From contig JAEOAD010000015.1 of NCBI GenBank assembly GCA_036365145.1, positions 12,889,501 through 12,953,500 on the forward strand: 64,000 nt of DNA, given 5' to 3'. Each line of letters opens with the position of its first letter. The stretch's first letter is position 1. The notes under the pieces are model-generated. The model made no database searches. It was given only the letters and a program-made list of their open reading frames with translations, and was not told where the DNA came from. Positions 39,250-47,944 of this stretch are shown piece after piece. The position numbers and the translations under genes were made by a program. The stretch is from Orientallactaga sibirica. Its lineage: Eukaryota > Chordata > Mammalia > Rodentia > Dipodidae.

Positions 39250-40172
39250 TACCTTGTTTGTCAGGTGGTAAGACCCTATTGCTGAAGACATCTCTTGCCT
39301 GAGAGGCAAGGTCACTGAGAAAGCAAGCTGGTGCTGAGCAGAAAACCTTCTCCCTGTAGACCAGCCAACTGAAAGCTGGAAAAAGCTGCACTGCATGCAG
39401 CCCTATGGGAGACAGAAGTCATCAGCAGTGAAAACACTGGACACTAAAAATTCAAGTTTGGCCAGACAGGCCCAATGACTGAATGGGTGCAATAGTGGCA
39501 TGTCTGTTTTTGGGGTAACCAAATGCTCCATAATTGGACAGAAGGACCTCTCTATGGGAGGGAATGCATACCTGGTACTGAAAAACCTAAGCAAAAGTCT
39601 ATGGCAGGGGAGGTCATGAGTCTTAGGGGTATAAAGCCTGCTCTTGTCTGACTAAATATATATTTTATTCCCACCAAGCTACCCTGAATGCACTATGCTT
39701 AATGTTCATATTCACATATTAATGCTACTCTCACTTCTGGTTAGAGAAGCTTCTCTTTTCAGATGGCGATGACCACTGGGATGACCTAAAAGGCAACACA
39801 GGGCTGAGAAGAAGGGATGGAGGAGTGCCCAGCACTGAAACACCTCTGTCATACCCTCCAAGGCTCAGGGACCATTGCTGAAGAGGGGGCAGATAGAATG
39901 GAAGAGCCAAAGGAAGGGTATGACTCCTTACAATGCAACTGCCCAGACAGAAATTGCCCTCGATATCCATGACCTTGCAGTGCCTAGCAATACCTTTGCA
40001 AGACCCTCATGATAGAAGAAAAAGATGATGGCATCAAATTAAAAGAGAGACTAATGGAGAGAGGGAGGGGATATGATGGAGATGGGAGTTCTAAAGGGGA
40101 ATGGGGGGAGGGGAGGGAAATATTATGCGTTTTTTTGTATGTAAGTATAGAAGTTGTCAATTAAAAAAAAAA
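39250..40172 (+). mobile_element. L1 3' UTR fragment, sense
   Basis: Matches in reverse the 3' UTR of the long L1 at 8690-9700 (GCCAGACAGGCCCAATGACT, AGGCTCAGGGACCATTGCTG, a G-rich AATGGGGGGAGGGGAGGG, AGAAGTTGTCAATT) and ends in poly-A at 40160-40172. It is 5' truncated and non-coding. Confidence 0.8.
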
Positions 40173-40506
40173 AACAAGAAAGTACCTTGTTTTTCTCAGG
40201 AGCATGGCAAGCACTACTCATGGAGCAGGACTGATTCTGTGCCCCTACATTACTGAGACAATGTAGATAGTGTGTGCAGGAGATCCATCCCTTATGTAGG
40301 CACTGGTAACTTGGAAATAAAGGAAACCTGATTACATCTCAGACTTATATTATGAACCAATACAAACTGTTATACAAGAATCAGGCAGAGCAACCATAAG
40401 GAACTGGATTGTCTTTCACATTTAAGTGCTAACTGAATGGACCAACATTTTACTAAAAGGGACTGTTACGCTTCCAAAGCACAACACAAGGTACCTAGTC
40501 ACTGCT
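40173..40506. other. Unassigned
   Basis: Nothing recognised. Confidence 0.3.
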
Positions 40507-40768
40507 CTTGAGAGGAGAGGAGAGGGGAGGGGAGGGGACCGGAAAGGAGAGGAGGGAAAGGGAGGGGAGGGAAGAGGAGAGGAGAGGAGAAGAGAGGAGA
40601 GGAGAGGAGAGGAGAGGAGAGGGGAGGGAGGGGAGGGGAAGGGAGAAGAGGGGAAGGGAGGAGTAGACAGATGAGGGGAGGGAAGAAAAAAGGTGGGGAG
40701 GGAAGAGGAGGGAAGAGGAGAGGAGAAGAGAGGAAAGGAGAGGAGAGGAGGGGAAAGGAGAGGAGAGT
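40507..40768. repeat. GGAGA/GGGGA purine tract
   Basis: About 260 bp almost entirely purine on the plus strand, built from interleaved GGAGA, GGGGA and GGGAA units. The long open frames across it on both strands (for example the proline/serine-rich one at 40422-40847) are artefacts of composition. Confidence 0.95.
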
Positions 40769-40799
40769 TGGGCCTGTGGGGCTGGGGTCCTCTGCATTT

Positions 40800-41155
40800 T
40801 GCCAGGGACACATATTGGTTACTTTTCTCATTGCTAGGGCAAAGCACTGAAACAAAGAAACTGAAGGAATGGTTTATTTTTGTTCACACTTTAAGGTGAT
40901 ACAGTCTACCCTGATGAGGTGGTATAGCAGAGGGAATGTGAGGTGGCTCCTCACATTGCTGGTGCTCTGTAGGTACCCTCTTCTCTCTCTTTTTATTCAG
41001 TCCTGGGGCCCAGCCAATTGGATGGTGCTGCCCACATTCAGGATGGGTGTTCCAGTGGAGCACTCAGACATACTCAAAAGTGTCTCACTCATGTCTGAGA
41101 TCTGTCTTCATACAATGAAGATTAATCGTCAGAGGAGGTCAACTTCCAAGCCATA
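40800..41155 (-). mobile_element. Rodent MaLR-type LTR-like repeat, antisense (tentative)
   Basis: GGTTACTTTTCTCATTGCTA, AATGGTTTATTTTTGTTCAC and CCAATTGGATGGTGCTGCCC form a pattern common in rodent genomes, shared in part with 44590-44985. Family call from general familiarity only. Confidence 0.45.
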
Positions 41156-43065
41156 GGAATAGATACTTATAGCCCTGATGATGTTGCATTTCCTGATAAT
41201 TTGCCTGTTTCCACATTTTTATTTCACTTATCTGATTTTTGATCAATTCTACCTTCTAAATAACTCTTAAACATGTCCACTTCTGATGTCACCATAGTTC
41301 ATGCCCCTAGGATTTCTTACTTGGTGGCTCTTAACTAATTCTCTTCCTTGTGTTCCTCAGCCTCCAGCCCCCTGCCAATCACCCTCTGCAACCCCTCCAG
41401 AAAGTGCATATTGCTTCCCTGCTTAAATTGCTAAATTGGCTTCCTTTTATGCATCGTATAAAACACAAATACCCTCACAGTTCAAAACATTCAGAAGTTT
41501 TCTCCTGCCCAGATCTCTTGTTCTCTTCCAGGCCTGCTTCTCTCTTGAGGCAATCTTTCACCATCCTGCACAAAGGCCTGCTTCCTCCATGGTGTGCTCT
41601 CCCCTCTTCCTTGATGGTTTCTTACTGTTTGTTAGTTCTCAGTGTGGGCATCATTTTCTCTGGTTCTTCTCCCTTGTCGTGGTGCCCCTCCTATATGCTC
41701 TCTGAGCACTAGATCCTAGCCTTACCTGTGCCATGACTATAATACAAGGGAGTTCATTTCCTTTATCTAGTGCTCTTGAAAGGAAGAAAGTATGGCTTCA
41801 CCCTCTCTGCTCAAATTCTTCATCTTAAATCTAGGTATAAAGATAGTAATGAATTCATAAAGCTGTAATAAGAACCAAGAGTGAATAAGAATAGCTTCTG
41901 ACACCTAGTTATGCATATACATATATTGCATATATAATCACATATATGGAATATAAAATGATACCTGGACTTTATAATTATTATACATCTTTTCCCAATG
42001 TAACTTTAGAATACAGGATAATACATAGATAAAAGGAGATTCAATATATATTTGACGAATAAAAGAATAGGTTTTATATGTTTTAAGAAACCATGTGATC
42101 TTTATTTTATTTCCTATTTTACTTGATTACTGGAAAGTTGAACCTTATCAGGACCAACACAAAACCAACCAACCAATAGTAACAACAAATAAAAGCCTGC
42201 AACTAACAGTGAGGTTTTCAGAATTTCACTAAGTGGTTATTTGTAGTTTTATATATCATTCTTTTTTATGAGCTTTGTTAGGGTGAGTCAGCTTCCCTAA
42301 GACTATCAGTACTGAACTTGAAAGGTTTAGGAAAGAATTGTATATACTGGTGAAATTACTAATGGTACTGCCTCTTTCCAAGGTTTGGTCTAGGTGTCCA
42401 AAGAAACTAGAGTATTTTCTGCACTCTTAGATCACCCTTTTCCCCAAGTCTCCCATTTTAAGCCTTCTTCAGACATTTCCATGTTACCTCCACAACATCT
42501 CTTGTTTCTCTAAAAAAAAAAAAAAAAAGTGAAGTACAAAAATACAATACAAAAATGAAAGATCTTCACTTTCTAAACCATGCATGTTTGGCCAGTATAA
42601 GCTACAGGTGACATGTGGGTTATGAGTAGTGTAGTTTCATAGTAAGAGCCCCAACCAATCTATAAGGGGCAAACTGTGAGCACTGATCAATAATACAAGC
42701 AACCTTTATAGACCATTTTCATTTTCCTGTGAATAGTTAAAAATCCCAAAGGGTAGTATTTTAATTATTTTTAATTAGACATAGGAGATAACTGAGCAAT
42801 GTTACAGACCTCAAGCAACCAATTAAGATGCAGATCTAGGATTCAGACCCAGGCAATCTGATTCCAAGGCTTGTTCCCACCATGGTCTTTTGTTTTTGTT
42901 CTTACGAAAATTAGTCAATTACCCTTATACAGTAGGATTCTTGTGACCACTGCAGAAAATGAATATGGTCAGTACAAGGTAAGTGGTGGTTCTATCAACC
43001 AGACAACTATGGTATCTCCAGCAAGTTCCTTTATTTCTGTGGACCTCTGGTTCCATGTACAAAAT
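41156..43065. other. Unassigned intergenic sequence
   Basis: About 1.9 kb with a poly-A run near 42513-42529 and no recognised gene or repeat. Open frames at 41350-41712 and 42871-43110 have no supporting features. Confidence 0.35.
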
Positions 43066-43265
43066 AAGAAGGCTCAAGGAGAAGCCGGGCGTGGTGATGC
43101 ACGCCTTTAATCCCAGCACTCGGTAGGCAGAGGTAGGAGGATCGCCGAGAGTTCGAGGCCACCCTGAGACTACATAGTTAATTCCAGGTCAGCCTGTACC
43201 AGAGTGAGACCCTACCTCGAAAAACCAAAAAAAAAAAAAAAAAAAAAAAAAGAAGGCTCAAGGAG
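43066..43265 (+). mobile_element. B1-type SINE with target-site duplication
   Basis: A young-looking copy: GCCGGGCGTGGTGATGCACG, intact B1 body, CCTACCTCGAAAAACC and a long A tail. AAGAAGGCTCAAGGAG occurs at 43066-43081 and 43250-43265, a perfect 16-base target duplication. Confidence 0.95.
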
Positions 43266-43339
43266 TCAATACAGACTCTAAGGTTATTGTTTAATGTGCT
43301 GAAGAGCAATGCACTCCTACTAAAGTGTCAGTCTAATGC

Positions 43340-43668
43340 TTTGTGATGGTGTGTACTTAGGTCTCCCATACACTCATGTGTTCAAATACCCGGTCCCCAG
43401 TTGGTAGTACTGTTTGAGAAGTTTGTGGAGTCTTTAAGAGTTGAAGCCTTGCTAGAAGTGTGTCACACTGGGCAGGCCTTGGGTGTTATTGACTAATCAC
43501 ACCTGGTGCTATTTAGCTTTTCTAGTTTCTCTTTGCTGATGTGACAATATGATACTGCCTACCTGTTCCTGTCAAGCTTTCTCTATCATGACGAAAATTC
43601 CCCTAGAAACTGTAAGTAGAAATAAACCGTTTTCTTCCTTAAGCTGCTTCTGGTTGTACATTTGGCCC
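43340..43668 (+). mobile_element. MaLR-type LTR-like repeat, sense (tentative)
   Basis: GGTCTCCCATACACTCATGT, GGTCCCCAGTTGGTAGTACT, GAAGCCTTGCTAGAAGTGTG and a late AATAAACCGTTTTC polyadenylation-like block match the layout of rodent MaLR-type LTRs. The same family appears antisense at 44590-44985 and 850-1190, and its 3' end sense at 57540-57680. Confidence 0.5.
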
Positions 43669-44589
43669 CAGGAAGGAGCAAGTAACTGATATTTGCTTCA
43701 TTATCAGAGCCATTTAAACGGACAAAAGTCAAACTCCTCTCCTCTGCCAGCTTTCTCTTACAACTAGTGTTGAGTGAAAGAGGCACTCTTTACTTCATAT
43801 TGACTATTGCTCTGTTTGCTAAGTATCCTTCATGTCAGGAAGAACTCAAAAGTACAGAAAGAGGAATGAAGAAACCAAGCATTCAAGATGAAGAAATGAT
43901 CAGTTGTCTTCATGATATGTTTATTAATGATTTTCATTGCAAACTTGGAATTTGACAGGCCACTGGATGAGCAAGAGACCTTGCCTTAGATGAATCATCA
44001 CTAAAATCTATCAAATGAAGGACACTCAATATCAAGATAATCATACAGATTTGAATTGTTCCTCACCCAGTCTAGGATTTCAAAGATGACCTAGCAATGC
44101 AAGCATCACCCAAGTTCATATATTAATTTCTCCATGACCAGTTTGGAATCAGGAAATATAAGCATTCCACAGTGACCCATTTCCCCATCATGTAAAAAAG
44201 CAGTAAAAGGATTTGGTCCTGCCTCAGGGAGGAAGATGAAGATAAGAGTTTTAGACAGCATGCTAGCCATCTGTTGTGTTCTCATTCTACAAATTAATAT
44301 TGAATGATTTCAACCTGGACATGACTGATAGAACCTTTCTCAAAGCAGGGGTAGCTATACCTCCCAGAAGAGAACACTCTCATTTTATGATCATATATCA
44401 GTTTTCAGGAGAGACTTGGTCCCTTTAAGTTTTTTCTGAAAGTTTTATTATGTTCTGTTCTGCAGAGTTAAGGATCATTTTATTGTGACGTTCAGCAATA
44501 TAATTTAATGATTTGGGGAATAATTGTGGCACTTACTCACAAATATTATAAGCCTTTTTTTTGCCTTATTGATGGCAATAAAATTTTTG
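43669..44589. other. Unassigned
   Basis: No gene or repeat recognised. Confidence 0.35.
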
Positions 44590-44985
44590 CAATGTCAGTA
44601 TAACAAAATACCTGTGACAAAATACCTGATATAAATAACTTTAATGATCTCTTTTGGATCACAGTTTGACTTATCAGTCTATAGTTGCTGGGTGGAGTGA
44701 CTTGAGGCCTGCAGGAGGCTATGCATCATGGCAAGTCATGTGGTAAAAGGAAAGTACTATTCTCACAGCCAGAAGAATGCAGAGAGAGCAAGAGAAAGGC
44801 AACAGGGTCCCAATAGACCTTTCAAGGGCACAACCCAAGGACCCTCCTCCTTCAACTAGGCTCCACCTCCCAAGTTTCCACCACATATCAGTAGCACCAC
44901 CAGCTGGGGACCAAGCCTTCAATATTTTAGCCTTCCAGGAACACTCTAAATAGGACCTATAATGGGCATGGTGATAAAAATTCAA
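44590..44985 (-). mobile_element. MaLR-type LTR-like repeat, antisense (tentative)
   Basis: Reverse complement of the 43340 family: GGCTCCACCTCCCAAG, CACCACCAGCTGGGGACCAA, preceded by TAACAAAATACCTGTGACAA. Confidence 0.5.
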
Positions 44986-44993
44986 AATCAGGG

Positions 44994-45091
44994 GCTAGGG
45001 TGATGGCTCAGTGAGTAAAGTACTTGCCACACAAGTGAGATGATCTGAGTTCTCCACAGGACACAAATGCTGGATGACTGTGGCACCCACC
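44994..45091 (+). mobile_element. B4/RSINE-like SINE, left half (split by the ERV)
   Basis: GGGGCTAGGGTGATGGCTCA, GATCTGAGTTCTCCACAGGA, ending CTGTGGCACCCACC at 45091. The sequence continues at 51738 after the retrovirus, so the SINE predates it. Confidence 0.75.
45086..45091. repeat. ERV target-site duplication, 5' copy (CCCACC)
   Basis: CCCACC directly before the 5' LTR is repeated directly after the 3' LTR (51738-51743). Six base pairs is the size made by betaretroviral-type integrases. Confidence 0.95.
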
Positions 45092-45462
45092 TGTGTGGCA
45101 CAATACAGGCCTGGTCCTAGCCAGACCACATGGCAGAAGACAACAGGAAGTGGCTTCTGTAAAAATGGCATTTTGGGCAGGCTCGATGTGACAACAGTTA
45201 CAGCCCCATGCTCGTGAGAAGCCTACTACGAGATGTCCTGTCTAGAGACAAGCTGTCATTGGTCACCAAAAGGGGACCGCCCCATACAAGGATTAACAGC
45301 CCCTTAAAACCCATGTGCACTTCCTGAATAAATGAGTTTGTGGATTCTCGCTTCCGCTTTCACCCAACTCCCGGAGTCTGTGTCGTAACTCCGTGCTGCT
45401 CACCCTAATTCGGCAGAGACCCTATCGTCCCTCCTGAGCTGGCCTTGGGGGGGACCCCAACA
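45092..45462 (+). repeat. 5' LTR (371 bp)
   Basis: Starts TGTGTGGCACAATACAGG and ends GGGGACCCCAACA, with TG...CA termini. It contains an inverted CCAAT box (ATTGG, 45258-45262), a TTAAAA possible TATA substitute near 45304 and an AATAAA polyadenylation signal at 45327-45332. It differs from the 3' LTR at 10 of 371 positions (2.7%), nine of them transitions. Confidence 0.97.
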
Positions 45463-45464
45463 TC

Positions 45465-45482
45465 TGGCGCCTGAACAGGGAC
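45465..45482 (+). promoter_or_regulatory. Primer-binding site, tRNA-Lys3 type
   Basis: TGGCGCCTGAACAGGGAC, two bases after the LTR, is one mismatch from the 18-base complement of the tRNA-Lys3 3' end. It primes minus-strand DNA synthesis. Confidence 0.93.
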
Positions 45483-45888
45483 CCTCTGCCCCGACGTCGG
45501 TGTTAGTGAGACACCCCATCCGTGACCCCCTGCCCCATCGGCATCTGGCGAGATGCCCCGTTGAACGTCCCGTGAGCCGGTGAGCAGCCCCTAGGCGTTT
45601 GGCAGAACGGCAAAAGGCCCAGTTCTTCGAGAAGCCCCCTCGGCGAGTAGCCCCCTCGGCGATGCTTCGTCCTTGAAAGTCCGACGAGCAAAGTGCCCAG
45701 TTCTTCATTGGTGAGAGAAAAACGGCTAACGGTTGCCTGTGGGTGAGCAGGCAGCCCCTTCCCCCCTTCCTTTGTTTGTCCTCCCCTTCCTCCGCCAGTA
45801 AGGCACACACTGCTGCACAGCCCTAAGCCTGTGTTGGCCCCTCCCCCCACTAAGCACAAGACACGTGGGTCCTAAACAATCTATCTGT
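45483..45888 (+). other. ERV 5' leader
   Basis: Untranslated leader, expected to hold dimerisation/packaging signals and perhaps a splice donor (GGTGAG at about 45578 and 45711 are candidates). With no env downstream, a donor would have no obvious use. The frame of the gag leader stays open back to a stop at 45799-45801, with an in-frame CTG at 45829. Confidence 0.5.
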
Positions 45889-46035
45889 ATGTCTCAGCTG
45901 GCCCCAGCATTAGGACTTGTGGTTTGCATGATTATCCTCTGGTCTATCATCTTTGATCTGGGTTATTATTTTCTCAGTCTCTTTGATTCAGGAGTGACCC
46001 AGCCCAGTCCCCCCATCAAACAACACCACGCGGCA
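45889..46035 (+). other. In-frame hydrophobic leader upstream of gag
   Basis: From the first in-frame ATG (45889, weak start context) 49 codons run into the conventional gag start at 46036. They contain a long hydrophobic stretch (LGLVVCMIILWSIIF, then YYFLSLF) of signal-anchor type. The frame is also open upstream with non-ATG possibilities (GTG 45865, CTG 45829). It could make a membrane-targeted minor Gag by leaky scanning, in the way gammaretroviral glyco-Gag uses an upstream leader, or it could simply be untranslated. Translation is unproven. Confidence 0.45.
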
Positions 46036-47492
46036 ATGGGCAACCTCCCTCCCCACCAGAGGACGCCTCAATTGCGAGCTCTTAAGGCCCTCCTTCTGCA
46101 ACGTGGCTTAAAATTAAAACAAAAAGACCTCCATAGCTTTTGGGATGAAACTCTTGTTTTAGCCCCATGGATCACTCCGGAGAACATCTGGGACACTAAC
46201 ATTTGGTCCCGGGTCCTAGTCCTTGCCAAAAAACATGAGGTTTATAAAGGGCACACACCCCCTGCTCCATTCTTTTCTATCCTTCTTGCCATAATCGCCG
46301 GCCTTAAAGGCTGCACAGTACAGGAAATCATTTATGCCCATAACAAACAATATGAAGAGGAACCTGAATTGGCTCTTCACAGCTCGTCCCTCCCAGCCCC
46401 CTCTTCCGATAACTCGGATGAGGAGGAACTAAAACTTTTAAATGATAATAAGCCGCCACACCAACCCCCTCCTGCTACGGCCACACTTGCAACCACCCCT
46501 CCCCCTCATTACCCTTCCAAGGACCTCCCCCCGCTCAGTCCTGGACACACCCAGGTGACTGCCGGTTCCCTGACATGCCCTTCGCCGCCTTCCCTGTTAA
46601 TGTAGGGCCCAATGTGACAATCAGGCCATGGCTCCCCACCCCCCTCTTTGATCTGGCCCTCATCCGTAAGGCAGCCCAGGAATCCGGCGTTGATTCTGCT
46701 TACTTTGAACAAGTCCTCTTACAATGGGCCATCCATCTTCAGACTTATTATGACTGGTATTCCCTCCTCAAGTCAGTTCTTCTCCCCCCTGAATTCCTCC
46801 AATGGAAAGCCGCCTATAGTGACCTGGCGGAATCCCAGGCCCGCCAAAATCTTAGGGATGGAATTCCAATTACCTTGGACATGCTCCTTGGCACAGGACC
46901 TTATACAGACCCTATATCACAAGCCACAGTGGGCATACATGCCTACTTTGACCAAATTAAATCGTTATCCCTTCAAGGGCTTAAGGCCTGCCTCCCACAG
47001 AAGCCGGATACCTATTTTCGTAATCTGGTCCAGGGTGCATCCGAGGGCTTCACAGATTTCCTCTCTCGTGTGACAGAGTCTGTGGACCGACGCACTCCCC
47101 CTGGCCCCGCCAGGGACGCTTTAGTTAAGCAACTGGCATGGGAAGGAGCATCCGCAGCAGCGCATAATGCTATTGCTGCCGTGTGTAATGAGGACCTCCA
47201 TAAATGGATTGTAGCTACCAAAGATATCAATCCTGTGTCTGCCCCCCTCGAGGCCCTGGCCACCTCATTACAAACCCTGACCATTGGTCAAAAGCCTACC
47301 CAACAACCGCCCCTCTGCTGGGGCTGTGGCCAACCAGGACACCTTCAGAGGACCTGTCCAAACACAACTAAGCCTGTTTTCAGGCCCCGAACCCCCTGCC
47401 CTAAATGTCAAAGGGGGTATCATTGGGCCAAGGATTGCAAAAATTCTCTGCCTTTAAACTTCCCCAGGGGCAACCCTCAGCCCCGCAAGTAA
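46036..47492 (+). pseudogene. gag: gag polyprotein, one frameshift
   Basis: Gag forms the particle. The start at 46036 is chosen for the strong context (GCAATGG) and MGN myristoylation-type N-terminus. Matrix-like part about 46036-46350 (helical, with APWI and IWSRV), then an acidic and proline-rich linker with a PPHY late-domain motif (46501-46512). The first frame stops at 46603-46605; capsid continues in another frame from about 46560 (FPVNVGPNVTIRPW). The major homology region starts at 47031 (QGASEGFTDFLSR). Nucleocapsid has two CCHC knuckles, at 47316-47357 (CWGCGQPGHLQRTC) and 47397-47438 (CPKCQRGYHWAKDC). The break lies between about 46556 and 46602 and fits loss of one base or gain of two. 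Because of it, no full Gag is made from this copy. Confidence 0.9.
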
Positions 47493-47497
47493 GAGGG
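47453..47497 (+). promoter_or_regulatory. gag-pro -1 ribosomal frameshift signal with pseudoknot
   Basis: The slippery heptamer T TTA AAC (47453-47459) is in the gag frame. A 7-nt spacer follows, then stem 1 GGGGC/GCCCC (47467-47471 with 47480-47484) and stem 2 CCCTC/GAGGG (47474-47478 with 47493-47497), with a single unpaired A at the stem junction (47479). The gag stop (47490-47492) lies in the last loop. Frame change from gag to pro is exactly -1. Confidence 0.9.
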
Positions 47498-47944
47498 AAC
47501 AACCCCCACATTAGATGGACTCTGCCCGTTTATGACCATTCACCCCACATTTCTGTCCTTTTGGATGGGGTTGAATTCAAGGGCATAGTAGACACAGGTG
47601 TGGATGCCACTATTATCTCTGCCAACGATGCACTCCGCATGCCCAATTGGGCCTATAAAGATGGTCCCAATATTAGGGGTGTTGGGGGACAACAGACTAC
47701 TAGACAGGTTAGGAGACCAGTTACATGGAAAGACTATGATGGCAACACAGGGGAATTTTTCCCTCTGGTAGCAAATGTCCCCAATACCCTCTGGGGAAGA
47801 GAACTCCTTACTGACATGGGTGTTGTCATAACAACAGATGACCAGGCCTTTTATGATGATATTATTGCCCATGATACTATTGGTCTTTCGGGGAGACCCA
47901 ACCCCTCAAAACCACCTGCCATTCATCATCACCCCCAATTCTAG
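47462..47944 (+). CDS. pro: pro: retroviral aspartyl protease (no dUTPase)
   Basis: Entered by -1 frameshifting from gag, so the mature coding part begins near 47460; the frame itself is open from before 47405. The protease cuts Gag and Pol precursors as a homodimer, each half giving one Asp. The catalytic D-T-G is at 47591-47599 within FKGIVDTGVDATIIS; the residue after DTG is Val where Ala is usual. The flap GVGGQQ lies at about 47676 and the C-terminal WGRELLTDMG helix/strand at about 47790. Only about 43 codons separate the shift site from DTG, so there is no room for the dUTPase domain found in many betaretroviral pro genes. It overlaps pol by 70 nt. Frame intact. Confidence 0.9.
   Translation, partial: PQGQPSAPQVRGNNPHIRWTLPVYDHSPHISVLLDGVEFKGIVDTGVDATIISANDALRMPNWAYKDGPNIRGVGGQQTTRQVRRPVTWKDYDGNTGEFFPLVANVPNTLWGRELLTDMGVVITTDDQAFYDDIIAHDTIGLSGRPNPSKPPAIHHHPQF

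Noticed and set aside
40422..40855. Overlapping 100-141-codon proline/serine-rich open frames
   Set aside because: Produced by the purine repeat on the opposite strand; composition artefact.
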